Shown here piece by piece: positions 13,982 through 22,598 of a DNA stretch of 64,000 bases (position 1 is the stretch's first letter; every line of letters starts with the position of its first letter). Position numbers and translations under genes: made by a program. The notes beneath the pieces were generated by a model. It was not told the origin of the DNA. It ran no database searches and worked only from the letters and a program-made list of their open reading frames with translations. The stretch is from Promicromonospora iranensis. Lineage in GTDB: Bacteria; Actinomycetota; Actinomycetes; Actinomycetales; Cellulomonadaceae. The DNA is taken from NCBI RefSeq assembly GCF_028994805.1, contig NZ_JAJQQP010000005.1:124001-188000 (forward strand). Reading direction: 5' to 3'.

Positions 13982-16900
13982 GTGCAGAGCCGCCGACCCG
14001 AGACCCTCACGACCCACCTGATCCGGGCCGGGTTCGCCGACCTCACCCGGTCGGCCTCGCTGTGGCAGGACCCCGACCTGGTGTCGGTCCTGGACAGCAG
14101 GCCGAAGGGCGCCCGGAGCGCGGACCACACGGCCGGGCCCGACCGACGCGCCGTCGAGCTGGCGCCCGCCGACACGGCGCTGCTGCGCTCGCTCGCCGCG
14201 GTCGCCGATCCCGACCTCGCGCTGCTGCAGCTCGTCCGTCTCGCGGCCGCGGCCCCGGACCGCCTGCGCCCGGTCCTCGCCGTCTCCGGCGCGGCACCGG
14301 CGGGGTCCCGCGCCGACGCGGACGACGACACGGCTCCCCGCCCGTCCGCACGCGACCGGCTGCTGCGCGTGCTGGGCTCGTCCTCCGCGCTCGGCGACGA
14401 GCTCGTGCGCCACCCCGCCCTCCTGGACCTGATCTGTGACTGCGAGCCGGGCACCGACGTGCCGGCCGAGCTCGTGCGCGCCGAGCTGCTGCGGGCCGTC
14501 GACGCGGACCCCGAGGCGCACGACCCGGTCGCGGGTACCCACGTGCCCGCCGACCGGACGGAGCCGGCCGAGGACGGGACGCATTCCTGCACCGACAGGC
14601 TGCGCCGGGCGTACCGCGCGCGGCTGCTGCGGATCGCCGCCACCGACGTCACCGCCCCGGATCCCACGACGGTGCTGCCGGCGGTCGCGGCCGCGCTCGC
14701 GGACCTGGCCGCCGCCGCGCTGGAGGGCGCACTGGCCATCGCACGCGCCGACGAGGACGACCACGCCGTCGGCGTGCGTCTGGCGGTGCTGGGCATGGGC
14801 AAGACCGGTGGCCGGGAGCTGAACTACATCTCGGACGTCGACGTCATCTACGTCGCCGAGCCCGGACTCCTCCCCGACGGCGCACCGGCGTGCGACGAGG
14901 ACCACGCCCTGCGGGTCGCCGCCCGGCTCGCGGGGAGGCTGGCGCAGGTGTGCTCCGGCCCGTCCGCGGAGCCGGCGCTGTGGCAGGTCGACGCGGCGCT
15001 GCGGCCGGAGGGCAAGCAGGGCCCGCTCGTGCGCACGCTGGCCAGCCATGTCGCGTACTACGAGCGGTGGGCCGTGACGTGGGAGTTCCAGGCGCTGCTC
15101 AAGGCGCGTCCCGTCGCCGGGGACCTGGCGCTGGGGGAGGAGTACGTCGCCGCCGTCGGGCCGCTGGTGTGGCAGGCCGTGGAACGGCCCAACTTCGTGG
15201 AGGACGCCCGCGCGATGCGCAAGCGCGTCGAGGACAACGTGCCGGTGGCCGAGGCCGACCGTCAGGTCAAGCTCGGCAAGGGCGGCCTGCGTGACGTCGA
15301 GTTCACCGTCCAGCTGTTGCAGCTCGTGCACGGGCGTGCGGACGAGGACATCCGGTCGCGGACCACTCTCGACGCCCTGGCGGCGCTCTCCGGCGGCGGC
15401 TACGTCGGGCGCGAGCACGCCCGCCGGATGGGGGAGTGCTACCGGTTCCTGCGAGCGCTGGAGCACCGGATCCAGCTCTTCCGGCTGCGTCGTACCCACC
15501 TCATGCCGACCGCCGAGGCCGACCTGCGGCGCATCGCCCGCGGGCTGGGCCGGGGCGGCGCGGACGATCTCGTCAAGACGTGGCGTTCGGTCCGGCGCGA
15601 GGTCCGCGACCTGCACGAGGCCGTCTACTACCGGCCGCTCCTGCCGGCGACGGCGCTGCTGTCGACGGGCGAGGCGTCGCTGGCCCCCCAGGCCGCGATG
15701 GCCCGGTTCGCCGCCATCGGCTACCGCGACCCGGCCGGCGCGATGCGCCACGTCCAGGCGCTGACCGACGGCGTCTCGCGGCGTGCGTCGATCCAGCGTC
15801 AGCTGCTGCCGGTGCTGCTCGGCTGGTTCGCGGAGGGCGCCGACCCGGACGAGGGCCTCCTCGCGTTCCGGAAGCTGTCGGACACGCTGGGCTCCACGCA
15901 CTGGTACCTGCGGCTGCTGCGCGACTCCGCCGAGGCGGCGTCACGCCTGGCGCAGGTGCTGTCCTCGTCGCGGTACCTCGCGGACGCGATCGGGCGGTCC
16001 CCGGAGTCGGTGCGCTGGCTCGCGGAGTCCGAGTCGCTCGCGCCGCGCGGGGTGCGCCGGCTGGCGGCCGAGGCGGACGCGCTGCTCGGGCGGGCGCAGG
16101 AGGTGGACGGCGCCACGGTCGCTCTCCGCGCACTGCGGCGGCGCGAGCTGGCCCGCACCGGCGTCGCCGAGGTGCTGGGGGCGCTGGGCCCGGTCTCCGC
16201 CGCCAAGGCCATCTCGGACGCCGCCGACGTCGTCCTGGCGGGCGGTCTGCGCATCGCCGAGCACGAGGCCCGCGCCGAGCGCGGGGTCGGGCGCGGGGAG
16301 GAGCCCGCCCGGCTGCTCATCGTCGCGATGGGGCGGCTCGGGGGGCAGGAGCTCGGGTACGGCTCGGACGCCGACGTCATGTTCGTGTACGAGGCCGTGG
16401 GCGGTGCCCCGGACAAGGTGGCCAACGACTACGCGCTGTCCGTGGCGAAGGGGCTGCGGCGCATCCTCTCCGCCGTGGGGCCGGAGCCGAGCCTGCCCGT
16501 GGACGCCGACCTGCGGCCCGAGGGCCGCAACGGGCCGCTCGTGCGGTCGTTCAACTCCTACGTGGAGTACTACAGCCGCTGGTCCTCGCCCTGGGAGGCG
16601 CAGGCGCTCCTGCGGGCGCGTGCGCTCTCCGGGACGCTGAGCGTCGTCGCGGCGGGCGGCCCGGAGGAGGGCGCGGTCGCGGCGTCGCTGGACGGCGGGG
16701 CGACAGCGGGGGTCGGCGGTGCTGCTGGTGCCGGCGGTGCTGCTGGTGCTGGTGCTGGTGCTGGTGCTGGTGCTGGTGGTGCGGAGGGTGGCGGCGTGCC
16801 CGACGTCGGCCAGGAGCTCGACCTGGGGCCCGGCGCGGAGGGCGGCGCGTCGCTGGGCGCGCGGTTCACAGCGCTGATCGACCCGCTGCGCTACCCGGAG

Positions 16901-17389
16901 GGTGGCCCCGACGCAGCGGTCCTGCGCGAGGTGCGGCGCATCAAGGCACGTGTGGAGTCGGAGCGGCTGCCCCGTGGTGCGGACCCGGCACGGCACCTGA
17001 AGCTGGGTCGCGGCGGCGTGTCGGACGTCGAGTGGACGGTCCAGCTGCTGCAGCTGCAGCACGCGTTCGAGGTGCCCGGCCTGCGGACCACCGGCACGGT
17101 CGCCGCGCTCAAGGCGGCCCGGGAGGCCGACCTGCTGACCGACGACGACGCCGAGGTGCTGCTGGAGGCGTGGCGGCTCGCGTCCCGGCTGCGCTCGGCG
17201 ATCGTGCTGTGGTCGGGCCGCACCACCGGTCAGGGCGTCGACATGCTGCCGCACGACAGCCACGCCCTGACGGGGTTGGCGCGCCTGCTCGGCGACGTCG
17301 GCACGGGCCCGGAGCTGGAGGAGCTCTACCTGCGCCTGGCCCGGCGGGCGCGGGCCGTGATGGAGCGGGTGTTCTACGGCGCGGAGTGA
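13982..17389 (+). CDS. glnE: Bifunctional glutamine synthetase adenylyltransferase/adenylyl-removing enzyme
   Basis: A 1135-residue GlnE that adenylylates glutamine synthetase when nitrogen is ample and removes AMP when it is scarce. Two nucleotidyltransferase halves are visible: LGMGKTGGRELNYISDVDVI near 267 (adenylyl removal) and AMGRLGGQELGYGSDADVMF near 781 (adenylyl transfer). Each is followed by a VDAALRPEG/VDADLRPEG motif and later by the KLGKGGLRDVEFTVQLLQL and KLGRGGVSDVEWTVQLLQL segments. The start is the GTG at 13982. An oddity is an Ala/Gly-rich insertion near residues 910-935 encoded by GCTGGT tandem repeats. It follows glnA2, although its likely target is the tyrosine-bearing GlnA at 22.6-24 kb. 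Confidence 0.94.
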   Translation: MQSRRPETLTTHLIRAGFADLTRSASLWQDPDLVSVLDSRPKGARSADHTAGPDRRAVELAPADTALLRSLAAVADPDLALLQLVRLAAAAPDRLRPVLAVSGAAPAGSRADADDDTAPRPSARDRLLRVLGSSSALGDELVRHPALLDLICDCEPGTDVPAELVRAELLRAVDADPEAHDPVAGTHVPADRTEPAEDGTHSCTDRLRRAYRARLLRIAATDVTAPDPTTVLPAVAAALADLAAAALEGALAIARADEDDHAVGVRLAVLGMGKTGGRELNYISDVDVIYVAEPGLLPDGAPACDEDHALRVAARLAGRLAQVCSGPSAEPALWQVDAALRPEGKQGPLVRTLASHVAYYERWAVTWEFQALLKARPVAGDLALGEEYVAAVGPLVWQAVERPNFVEDARAMRKRVEDNVPVAEADRQVKLGKGGLRDVEFTVQLLQLVHGRADEDIRSRTTLDALAALSGGGYVGREHARRMGECYRFLRALEHRIQLFRLRRTHLMPTAEADLRRIARGLGRGGADDLVKTWRSVRREVRDLHEAVYYRPLLPATALLSTGEASLAPQAAMARFAAIGYRDPAGAMRHVQALTDGVSRRASIQRQLLPVLLGWFAEGADPDEGLLAFRKLSDTLGSTHWYLRLLRDSAEAASRLAQVLSSSRYLADAIGRSPESVRWLAESESLAPRGVRRLAAEADALLGRAQEVDGATVALRALRRRELARTGVAEVLGALGPVSAAKAISDAADVVLAGGLRIAEHEARAERGVGRGEEPARLLIVAMGRLGGQELGYGSDADVMFVYEAVGGAPDKVANDYALSVAKGLRRILSAVGPEPSLPVDADLRPEGRNGPLVRSFNSYVEYYSRWSSPWEAQALLRARALSGTLSVVAAGGPEEGAVAASLDGGATAGVGGAAGAGGAAGAGAGAGAGAGGAEGGGVPDVGQELDLGPGAEGGASLGARFTALIDPLRYPEGGPDAAVLREVRRIKARVESERLPRGADPARHLKLGRGGVSDVEWTVQLLQLQHAFEVPGLRTTGTVAALKAAREADLLTDDDAEVLLEAWRLASRLRSAIVLWSGRTTGQGVDMLPHDSHALTGLARLLGDVGTGPELEELYLRLARRARAVMERVFYGAE
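16715..16782 (+). repeat. GCTGGT hexanucleotide tandem repeat inside glnE
   Basis: Six perfect consecutive GCTGGT units occupy 16742-16777, flanked by imperfect GGTGCT/GGTGCC copies back to about 16715. They encode an alternating Ala-Gly tract inserted in the C-terminal adenylyltransferase half. The unit is a multiple of three, so slippage changes length without breaking the frame. Confidence 0.9.
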
Positions 17390-17411
17390 GACCGGCCCGA
17401 GATCGTCATCT

Positions 17412-18293
17412 CTACGAGAGCAGGCCGATCGCCGTCAGGAACGCACGGGTCGCGGGCGTAGGACCCGGCTTGCCCCAGACGACGTACTCGATCCGGCTCG
17501 GCGCGTCCTGCACGGTCGCCGTGGCCAGGCCCCCGAGCTCGGGGGCCCGCCGGAGGTACGTCGACGGCAGGAAGCCGATCGCCAGCCCGTGGCGGATCAC
17601 CTGTGCCATGAGCGGTGCGTCGGTCACCTCGAAGGCCACGTCGCGGCGGAGGCCGGCCCGGGCGAACGCCTGGTCGGTCTGAGCCCTGCCCGCAGACCCG
17701 TACGGGAAGTCGACGAACGGTTCGGCCGCGAGGTCCGCGAGGTCGAGGCCCTCGGCGCCGGCCAGCGGATGGTCGGGGGCGAGCACGGCGACGAGGCGGT
17801 CCCTGGCCAGCTCGTGGCGGTGCACGCCGCTCGGCCGCGCGGAGCTGGGCAGCCCCAGGAAAGCGACGTCGAGCCGCCCGGCCGCGACGTCGGGCGTCAA
17901 CAGATCGCTCGGGCCGGTGCGCAGGGAGACGCGCACCTGCGGGTGCCGGCGTCGTAGGTCACGCAGGGCGGCCGGTACGTCGACGGCGGCGACCGTCGGG
18001 ATGACGCCGACACTGAGCCGTCCACGCACCTCGCCGACCGTGGCCGCCGCGTCCGCCGCGGCGCGCTCCGCCGCCTCGAGCGCCTGCCGGGCGGCGGGCA
18101 GGAACGCCTCGCCGGCCGCCGTCAGGCGGACCTGTCGGCTGGTGCGGGCGAAGAGCGGGGCGCCGAGCTCGTGCTCGAGGCGCTTGATCTGATGACTCAG
18201 CGCCGACTGCACGACGTGGCAGCGTTCGGCGGCCCGCGTGAAGTTCGACGTCTCGGCGACGGCGATGACGTACCGCATCTGCTGGAGCTCCAT
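17412..18293 (-). CDS. LysR-family transcriptional regulator
   Basis: A 293-residue LysR regulator. The winged helix-turn-helix spans residues 1-60 (MELQQMRYVIAVAETSNFTR, then AAERCHVVQSALSHQIKRLE and FARTSRQVRLTAAG). A linker helix follows (68-90), then a two-lobe effector-binding domain starting at RLSVGVIPTVAAVDVPAAL near 93. ATG 18293 is chosen because MELQQMRY is the conserved start; an ATG three codons upstream (18302) is possible. It is divergent from the EamA transporter, which is its likely target. The 33-bp palindrome at 18292-18324 covers its own start, so autorepression is likely. Confidence 0.92.
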   Translation of the reverse strand: MELQQMRYVIAVAETSNFTRAAERCHVVQSALSHQIKRLEHELGAPLFARTSRQVRLTAAGEAFLPAARQALEAAERAAADAAATVGEVRGRLSVGVIPTVAAVDVPAALRDLRRRHPQVRVSLRTGPSDLLTPDVAAGRLDVAFLGLPSSARPSGVHRHELARDRLVAVLAPDHPLAGAEGLDLADLAAEPFVDFPYGSAGRAQTDQAFARAGLRRDVAFEVTDAPLMAQVIRHGLAIGFLPSTYLRRAPELGGLATATVQDAPSRIEYVVWGKPGPTPATRAFLTAIGLLS

Positions 18294-18324
18294 GCGATCC
18301 ATCGTGCAGCACGATCGATCGCAT
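18292..18324. promoter_or_regulatory. 33-bp palindromic LysR operator
   Basis: Centred on 18308, the element reads ATGCGATC, C, ATCGTGC, A, GCACGAT, C, GATCGCAT. It is a perfect palindrome except for one C/C position in each half and the central base. Its core is ATC-N9-GAT, with T-N11-A, the classic LysR recognition pattern. It lies between the divergent LysR and EamA genes and includes the LysR initiation codon. Confidence 0.7.
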
Positions 18325-18374
18325 GAAAAGGATGTGTTGGACTCATAGCTGGTCGCGGCCGAAGACTGGCGTGC

Positions 18375-19409
18375 ATGAACACCACGACGCTCGGACCAGG
18401 CCACCGTCAGGGCCGCACGGCGGCCCTCACCGCCGTCGCGGCGCTCACCGCCGTCACCGCCCTCGCCCCGATGGTCTGGGGCACCACCTACTACGTCACC
18501 ACCGAGATGCTCCCGGCCGGACACCCGCTGTTCGCGGGGCTCGCCCGTGCGCTGCCCGCGGGCCTCGTCGCCGTGGCGATCGGCGCGCTGCTCAGCAGGG
18601 CACGTGCTGACCGGACCGGCCCGGCGGCCCGCCGCGCCCTGCCCCACGGTGCGTGGTGGTGGAAGAGCGCAGTGCTCGGCATCCTCAACATCGGCCTCTT
18701 CTTCCCGATGCTCTTCATCTCCGCCGAGCGGCTGCCCGGCGGGGTCGCCGCCACGCTCGGCGCGGTGAGCCCCCTGGTCGTCGCCCTCCTCGCCGTGCCC
18801 GTGCTCCGTGAGCGCCTGAGCCTGCGCCGGGTCGCGTGGGGTGCCGCGGGCGTCGCCGGCGTCGGCCTCGTCGTGCTGGGTCCCGGCGCCAGGCTCGACG
18901 CGGTAGGCGTCCTCGCCGGGCTCGCCGGCGCCGTCTCGATGGCGCTCGGCGTCACCCTGACCAAGCGCTGGGGACGCCCCGACGGCGTCGGCCCGGTCTC
19001 GGCCGCCGGCTGGCAGCTGACAGCCGGCGGGCTCTTCCTCGTCCCGGTCACCCTCCTCGCCGAGGGTGCGCCGCCCGCCGTCGACGGCCGCGCCGCCCTC
19101 GGGTACCTCTGGCTCGGGCTGGTGGGCGGCCTCATCGCCTACGTGCTCTGGTTCCGCGGCATCGGACGGCTGCCGGTCACCTCCGTCGCGTTCCTCGCCC
19201 CGCTCTCGCCGCTGGTCGCGGCCGCGATCGGTGTCGGGATGCTCGGCGAGGAGCTGTCGGGCCTCCAGGTCGCCGGGTTCGCACTGGCGCTCGCGGCGGT
19301 GCTCGCGGGGCAGCTCCCGCCCCGGGGGCAGCGGGCGGCTCGGGTGGCGTCGGCGTCGCCGTCGGCATCGGCATCGGCAGGGATCCAGCCGCTGGAGGTC
19401 GTGCGATGA
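18375..19409 (+). CDS. EamA-family (DMT) metabolite exporter
   Basis: A 344-residue drug/metabolite transporter with ten predicted membrane helices in two EamA repeats, such as LVAVAIGALLSRARAD, AVLGILNIGLFFPMLFISAE, GGVAATLGAVSPLVVALLAV near 116-135, and YLWLGLVGGLIAYVLWFRGI near 242. The motif VLRERLSLRRVAWG closes the first repeat, and ELSGLQVAGFALALAAVLAG the last helix. The C-terminal tail (about 315-344) is a Ser/Ala-rich cytoplasmic extension. Substrate is unknown; this family exports amino acids, nucleosides or toxic metabolites. Its stop codon overlaps the start of the next gene (ATGA at 19406-19409), indicating translational coupling. Confidence 0.88.
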   Translation: MNTTTLGPGHRQGRTAALTAVAALTAVTALAPMVWGTTYYVTTEMLPAGHPLFAGLARALPAGLVAVAIGALLSRARADRTGPAARRALPHGAWWWKSAVLGILNIGLFFPMLFISAERLPGGVAATLGAVSPLVVALLAVPVLRERLSLRRVAWGAAGVAGVGLVVLGPGARLDAVGVLAGLAGAVSMALGVTLTKRWGRPDGVGPVSAAGWQLTAGGLFLVPVTLLAEGAPPAVDGRAALGYLWLGLVGGLIAYVLWFRGIGRLPVTSVAFLAPLSPLVAAAIGVGMLGEELSGLQVAGFALALAAVLAGQLPPRGQRAARVASASPSASASAGIQPLEVVR

Positions 19410-20035
19410 GGATCGCGGTCTTCGGGGCAACCGGCATGGTCGGCAGCCGTGTGGTCGACGAGGCGTGGGCGCGGGGGCACGACGTCGTCGCGGTCTCGCG
19501 CCGGGACGCCGGGAACGGCAACGCCGAGGTCGAGACGGTCTCCGTCGATGTGCGGGACGCGGCACGGGTGCGGGAGGTCCTCCGAACCGCCGACGTGGCG
19601 GTCAGTGCCGTGCGGCCACGGCCGGGCGAGGAAGCGACGGTGCCCGAGATGACAACGGCTCTGCTCGACGCCGCTGTCGGGACCGGAACGGCCGTGCTGC
19701 TCGTCGGCGGCGCCGGTCCGCTGGCCAGTCCCGGCGTGCCCGGGAGGCTGGTCATCGACGACGAGACGTTCGTCCCGGCGCAGTGGCGATCCAGCGCGAT
19801 CGCGAGCCTCGCTCAGCTCCAGGCGTGCGACGGCCATCCCGCGGCGTGGACCTATCTCAGCCCTCCGGCGGTCCTCGAACCGGGGACGCGTACCGGCGTC
19901 TACCGTCGTGGCACGACGACGCTGCTGGTCGACGAAGCGGGCCGATCTCAGATCTCGGCCGAGGACCTTTCCGTCGCCGTGCTGGACGAGGTCGAGAACC
20001 CTGGCGGCGTCAGGCACTTCACCGTGGCGTACTGA
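19406..20035 (+). CDS. NAD(P)-binding oxidoreductase (atypical SDR, NmrA-like)
   Basis: A 209-residue Rossmann-fold protein with the nucleotide-binding motif MRIAVFGATGMVGSRVVDEA at the N-terminus (GxxGxxG) and VSVDVRDAARVREVL near 47. Further strands are ADVAVSAVRPRPG near 63 and TAVLLVGGAGPL near 92. This is the short atypical SDR type often annotated as NAD(P)H-binding or NAD-dependent epimerase; catalytic Ser-Tyr-Lys residues are not evident. It is coupled to the EamA exporter by a 4-nt overlap and so is part of the LysR-controlled unit. Its last 17 bases overlap the 3' end of the convergent phosphodiesterase-like gene. Confidence 0.82.
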   Translation: MRIAVFGATGMVGSRVVDEAWARGHDVVAVSRRDAGNGNAEVETVSVDVRDAARVREVLRTADVAVSAVRPRPGEEATVPEMTTALLDAAVGTGTAVLLVGGAGPLASPGVPGRLVIDDETFVPAQWRSSAIASLAQLQACDGHPAAWTYLSPPAVLEPGTRTGVYRRGTTTLLVDEAGRSQISAEDLSVAVLDEVENPGGVRHFTVAY

Positions 20036-20903
20036 CCGACCCCAGCACTGGGACGCCAGTCGGCGGCGCCGCCAGATCGACGACGACGCCGTAGTGGTCG
20101 CTGGCCCAGACCCCACCGACGGGCTGGTCCAGCACCCGCCGGCAGTCGGTCACCCGCAACGTCGGGCCGCGCAGCCCGCCGCGGACCAGGACGTAGTCGA
20201 TTCTCCGAGATGCCGCCGTGGTGAACTCCCCGTCGCGCACCAGGGGGTTGGCCAGATCGAAGGTGTGCCCCGGCTCGCCCGGGTGGGCGTACTCCCAGGC
20301 GTCCTGATAGGACACGCTCAGCTGCTCCACGGGCTGTCGCCCTCGCCAGAACCGCATGCCCGCCGAGTCGGGCGTGGCGTCGAAGTCGCCGAGCACCAGG
20401 GCGTGCAGGTCGCGGTCGCCGAGGTGCTCCTCGATCGCCCGCGCGACGAGCACCGCCTGCTCCTCCCGTTCCCGCTCGAACGGGAGCGGCCAGCTCGGCT
20501 TGTGGTGCGTCACGAGCATGCGTCCGACAGGCGTGTCCAGCTCGACGAGGACGGCGGCGCACCACGGCAGGGTCTCCCGGCTACGTTCGCTGACGCGGAG
20601 GTCGATCTCGGTGACCAGCCGGTGCGGCCAGCGGGTGGCCAGGGTGCCCGCGACGCCGTCGTCCGACGGACGGGAGAAGTGGGTGAGGTGGTAGCCCGGG
20701 CCGATCAGACGCTCCAGGACCTCCGGAGTGTCGACCGGCACTTCCTGGAGCGCGACGATGTCGGGAGCGAGGGAGCGGATCGCCTCGCCGATCAGCGGAT
20801 GCCGCTGGTCCCAGCCGGGATTGCTGGGGCCGAAGACGTTCATCGTGAGTGCCCGGACCGTGGGTACCGGAGGCGTCGGATCCGGTGTCGCGGAGGTCGT
20901 CAT
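20019..20903 (-). CDS. Endonuclease/exonuclease/phosphatase family protein
   Basis: A 294-residue EEP-fold metal-dependent phosphodiesterase. Family motifs in order: RALTMNVFGPSNPGWDQRHP (Asn of the first metal site) near 18, DIVALQEVPVDTPEVLERL with the catalytic Glu near 50, LPWCAAVLVELDTPVGRMLV then THHKPSWPLPFE near 125 (the T-H-x motif), LHALVLGDFDATPDSAGMRF with the G-D-F/N motif near 170, SRRIDYVLVRG near 233 and the final catalytic histidine in WASDHYGVVVDL near 265. It has no signal peptide. Substrate (nucleic acid, lipid or sugar phosphate) is unknown. An ATG at 20903 is preceded directly by an in-frame GTG at 20906. Confidence 0.85.
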   Translation of the reverse strand: MTTSATPDPTPPVPTVRALTMNVFGPSNPGWDQRHPLIGEAIRSLAPDIVALQEVPVDTPEVLERLIGPGYHLTHFSRPSDDGVAGTLATRWPHRLVTEIDLRVSERSRETLPWCAAVLVELDTPVGRMLVTHHKPSWPLPFEREREEQAVLVARAIEEHLGDRDLHALVLGDFDATPDSAGMRFWRGRQPVEQLSVSYQDAWEYAHPGEPGHTFDLANPLVRDGEFTTAASRRIDYVLVRGGLRGPTLRVTDCRRVLDQPVGGVWASDHYGVVVDLAAPPTGVPVLGSVSTPR

Positions 20904-21042
20904 CACTGCATCGTGCGGCGTTCGCGCCTCCCGAGCCAGCAGAGATCCGGCATTCTGCCCGGGCGGTAGTCACCCGACCGGGGGAGCAGGCTCACGCGGG
21001 CGGGTGATCCTGCGGGCACCCGTTCCCAGCAGGATCGACGGT

Positions 21043-21576
21043 ATGAGCCTGTCAACGAACTCCCTGCTCCGGACCGCCCCGGACGTGACGCCGGCCGCGC
21101 GCCGGCTGGCGCACCTCCTGGCCTTGATCACCCTGCCGTCCGGCCTGTGGCGGATCGCCCTGGTGGCCGGGCTGCCGGTCGCGAACACGGCGATCGTGCT
21201 GCCGTTCTCCGAACGCGTCCAGATCGTCGGGCTCTCGCTCGTCGCCGAGGCGCTGGCACTGCTGTCGCTCGGGCTGGTCCAGCGGTGGGGCGAGGTGGTG
21301 CCGGGCTGGCTGCCGCTGATCGGCGGACGGCCGATCCACCGGCTCGCCGCCACGGTCCCCGCGGCGCTCGGCGCGACCGCACTCACCGGGATCTGGACGT
21401 TCGCCGTCCTCAACGTCCTGAGCGGGACGACCAGCGGCGGCCTCGACTACTTCTTCCCGACTGTCCTGCAGAAGGTGGTCCTGCTGGTTTGCTACGTGCC
21501 GCTGCTGGCGTGGGGCCCGCTGCTCGCGGTGCTGACCGTCGCCTACTTCCGACGCCGGACGCCTGCCCAGCCCTGA
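21043..21576 (+). CDS. Four-helix membrane protein of unknown function
   Basis: A 177-residue integral membrane protein with four hydrophobic segments: LLALITLPSGLWRIALVAGL (about 24-45), VGLSLVAEALALLSLGLVQ (60-80), AALGATALTGIWTFAVLNVL (105-126) and VVLLVCYVPLLAWGPLLAVL (142-165). It ends in a short basic tail (YFRRRTPAQP). I do not recognise a functional family. The ATG at 21043 is taken because the frame upstream overlaps the promoter area of the divergent EEP gene and looks non-coding. Confidence 0.7.
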   Translation: MSLSTNSLLRTAPDVTPAARRLAHLLALITLPSGLWRIALVAGLPVANTAIVLPFSERVQIVGLSLVAEALALLSLGLVQRWGEVVPGWLPLIGGRPIHRLAATVPAALGATALTGIWTFAVLNVLSGTTSGGLDYFFPTVLQKVVLLVCYVPLLAWGPLLAVLTVAYFRRRTPAQP

Positions 21577-21606
21577 CCGCAGGATCGAGGGCTGTGGTCG
21601 GTCCGG

Positions 21607-21634
21607 ACCCTGCCCAGCAATCAGCCCGCAGGGT
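21607..21634. terminator. Weak bidirectional hairpin
   Basis: ACCCTGC (21607-21613) pairs with GCAGGGT (21628-21634) around a 14-nt loop, between the convergent four-helix membrane protein and the 71-aa membrane protein. Confidence 0.4.
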
Positions 21635-21653
21635 GCCACCGAGAACACACCCA

Positions 21654-21869
21654 CTACGGGGAAGGGTTGGACGGGTCCTGGTCCCACTGTGGTCGGACCC
21701 TCCACGCGACGAACGCACTTGCGGCGCTGAGCCCGCCCAACGTCGTAGGGATCCAACCCTGAACCGCGGCGTCCGGGCCGAGCGCACGTGGCAGGAGCAG
21801 GATCATCGTTGCGCTCGACACCACGGAAACGATGAAGAAGACGAGGAACCGCCGAACAGATCGCTTCAT
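21654..21869 (-). CDS. Small two-helix membrane protein
   Basis: A 71-residue protein starting [20 protein letters not shown], with one hydrophobic segment at about 7-28 and a second at about 40-58 ([15 protein letters not shown]), ending in a polar tail. I recognise no family. ATG at 21869 has AAGGGTGAGG just upstream, which supports translation and favours it over the in-frame start 57 bp earlier. It lies in a loosely packed region between 21.6 and 22.6 kb whose coding statistics are weaker than the neighbours. Confidence 0.5.
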   Translation of the reverse strand: MKRSVRRFLVFFIVSVVSSATMILLLPRALGPDAAVQGWIPTTLGGLSAASAFVAWRVRPQWDQDPSNPSP

Positions 21870-22131
21870 GTCCTCACCCTTCACTAGAAGCAGCCCGTGG
21901 CAGCAGCGGTCGAACGCGCCGCCCACGGCTGCGGTGCCACCGATGCATCGCTGGCCTCGTCATGCTCGCGCACTGATGCGCTGCCGAATTGACCTCTATG
22001 AGATCACGGCGCGCCTCCGGCGCGCAGGGTGCGTGTACCACCGTCGCACCCCACCGCCACGCGGGCGCAGACATGACGGAGACGGTCACGGATCAGTAGT
22101 TAGGACCGTCTTTCGTTGCTCGAGGGAACGG

Positions 22132-22317
22132 TCAGAACCAGCCAGAGATCGCCCGCCCGACGCTGCGGAAGAGCCAGACAACACCGCGGACGATGTGAAC
22201 AATCAGGCTGAGGAGGTCCAGAGCCTCCACCACTCGGGCGATGCCGCGTCCGAGTGCCCGGAACGGACGCCCTACCTGGTGCCGGAAGCCCTTGCTGGGA
22301 CTGTCAGCCGTCGTCAT
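22132..22317 (-). CDS. Small amphipathic/hydrophobic protein
   Basis: A 61-residue predicted protein: polar N-terminus MTTADSPSKGFRHQ, then a basic-hydrophobic stretch (ALGRGIARVVEALDLLSLIV) and a C-terminal segment (HIVRGVVWLFRSVGRAISGW) with the spacing of amphipathic helices. It could be a membrane-surface peptide. No family is recognised. A GGGAGTG site precedes ATG at 22317. It is transcribed in the same direction as glnA but separated from it by the glnA terminator. Confidence 0.4.
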   Translation of the reverse strand: MTTADSPSKGFRHQVGRPFRALGRGIARVVEALDLLSLIVHIVRGVVWLFRSVGRAISGWF

Positions 22318-22477
22318 TGCTCACACTCCCACTCGACCCTTCGGCGAGGAACAGATGTCCGTGAGAGCCCCGCGCCAACGGATGACGGAGGATCAGGGAC
22401 CCCGAGCCGGGAGTATGGCCGGATCGAAGACCCGCACGAGGACCTCCGAGGACCACTCTGGGGGACTCGCCTGGGAA

Positions 22478-22493
22478 GTTACACGAGAGTTAC
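22478..22493. promoter_or_regulatory. Tandem GTTAC-N6-GTTAC element (GlnR-like half sites)
   Basis: AGTTACACG occurs twice 11 bp apart (22477-22485 and 22488-22496), giving GTTAC-N6-GTTAC with exactly the one-turn spacing of GlnR half sites. It lies 161 bp upstream of the 61-aa gene and downstream of glnA. Only the a-type half site is repeated; the GAAAC half site is not in phase, so the assignment is tentative. Confidence 0.3.
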
Positions 22494-22505
22494 ACGGGAG
22501 GACGA

Positions 22506-22593
22506 GAAACGGCGGCTGACGCTGCACCACGTCGCGAGACGAAAATGCAGTTCAGCCGCCGTTTCAGCGCATCTCAGCAGGTCCCGAGGGACC
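22506..22593 (-). terminator. Two hairpins downstream of glnA
   Basis: Nearest to glnA, GGTCCC/GGGACC (22580-22585, 22588-22593) forms a 6-bp hairpin. Beyond it, GAAACGGCGGCTGA (22506-22519) pairs perfectly with 22552-22565 over 14 bp around a 32-nt loop. Both lie just after the glnA stop on the minus strand and probably form a double terminator. Confidence 0.55.
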
Positions 22594-22598
22594 GGCTG

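Noticed and set aside
16715-16782. CRISPR-like or regulatory tandem array in glnE
   Set aside because: The units are 6 bp without spacers and lie in frame inside a coding region; it is a simple microsatellite.
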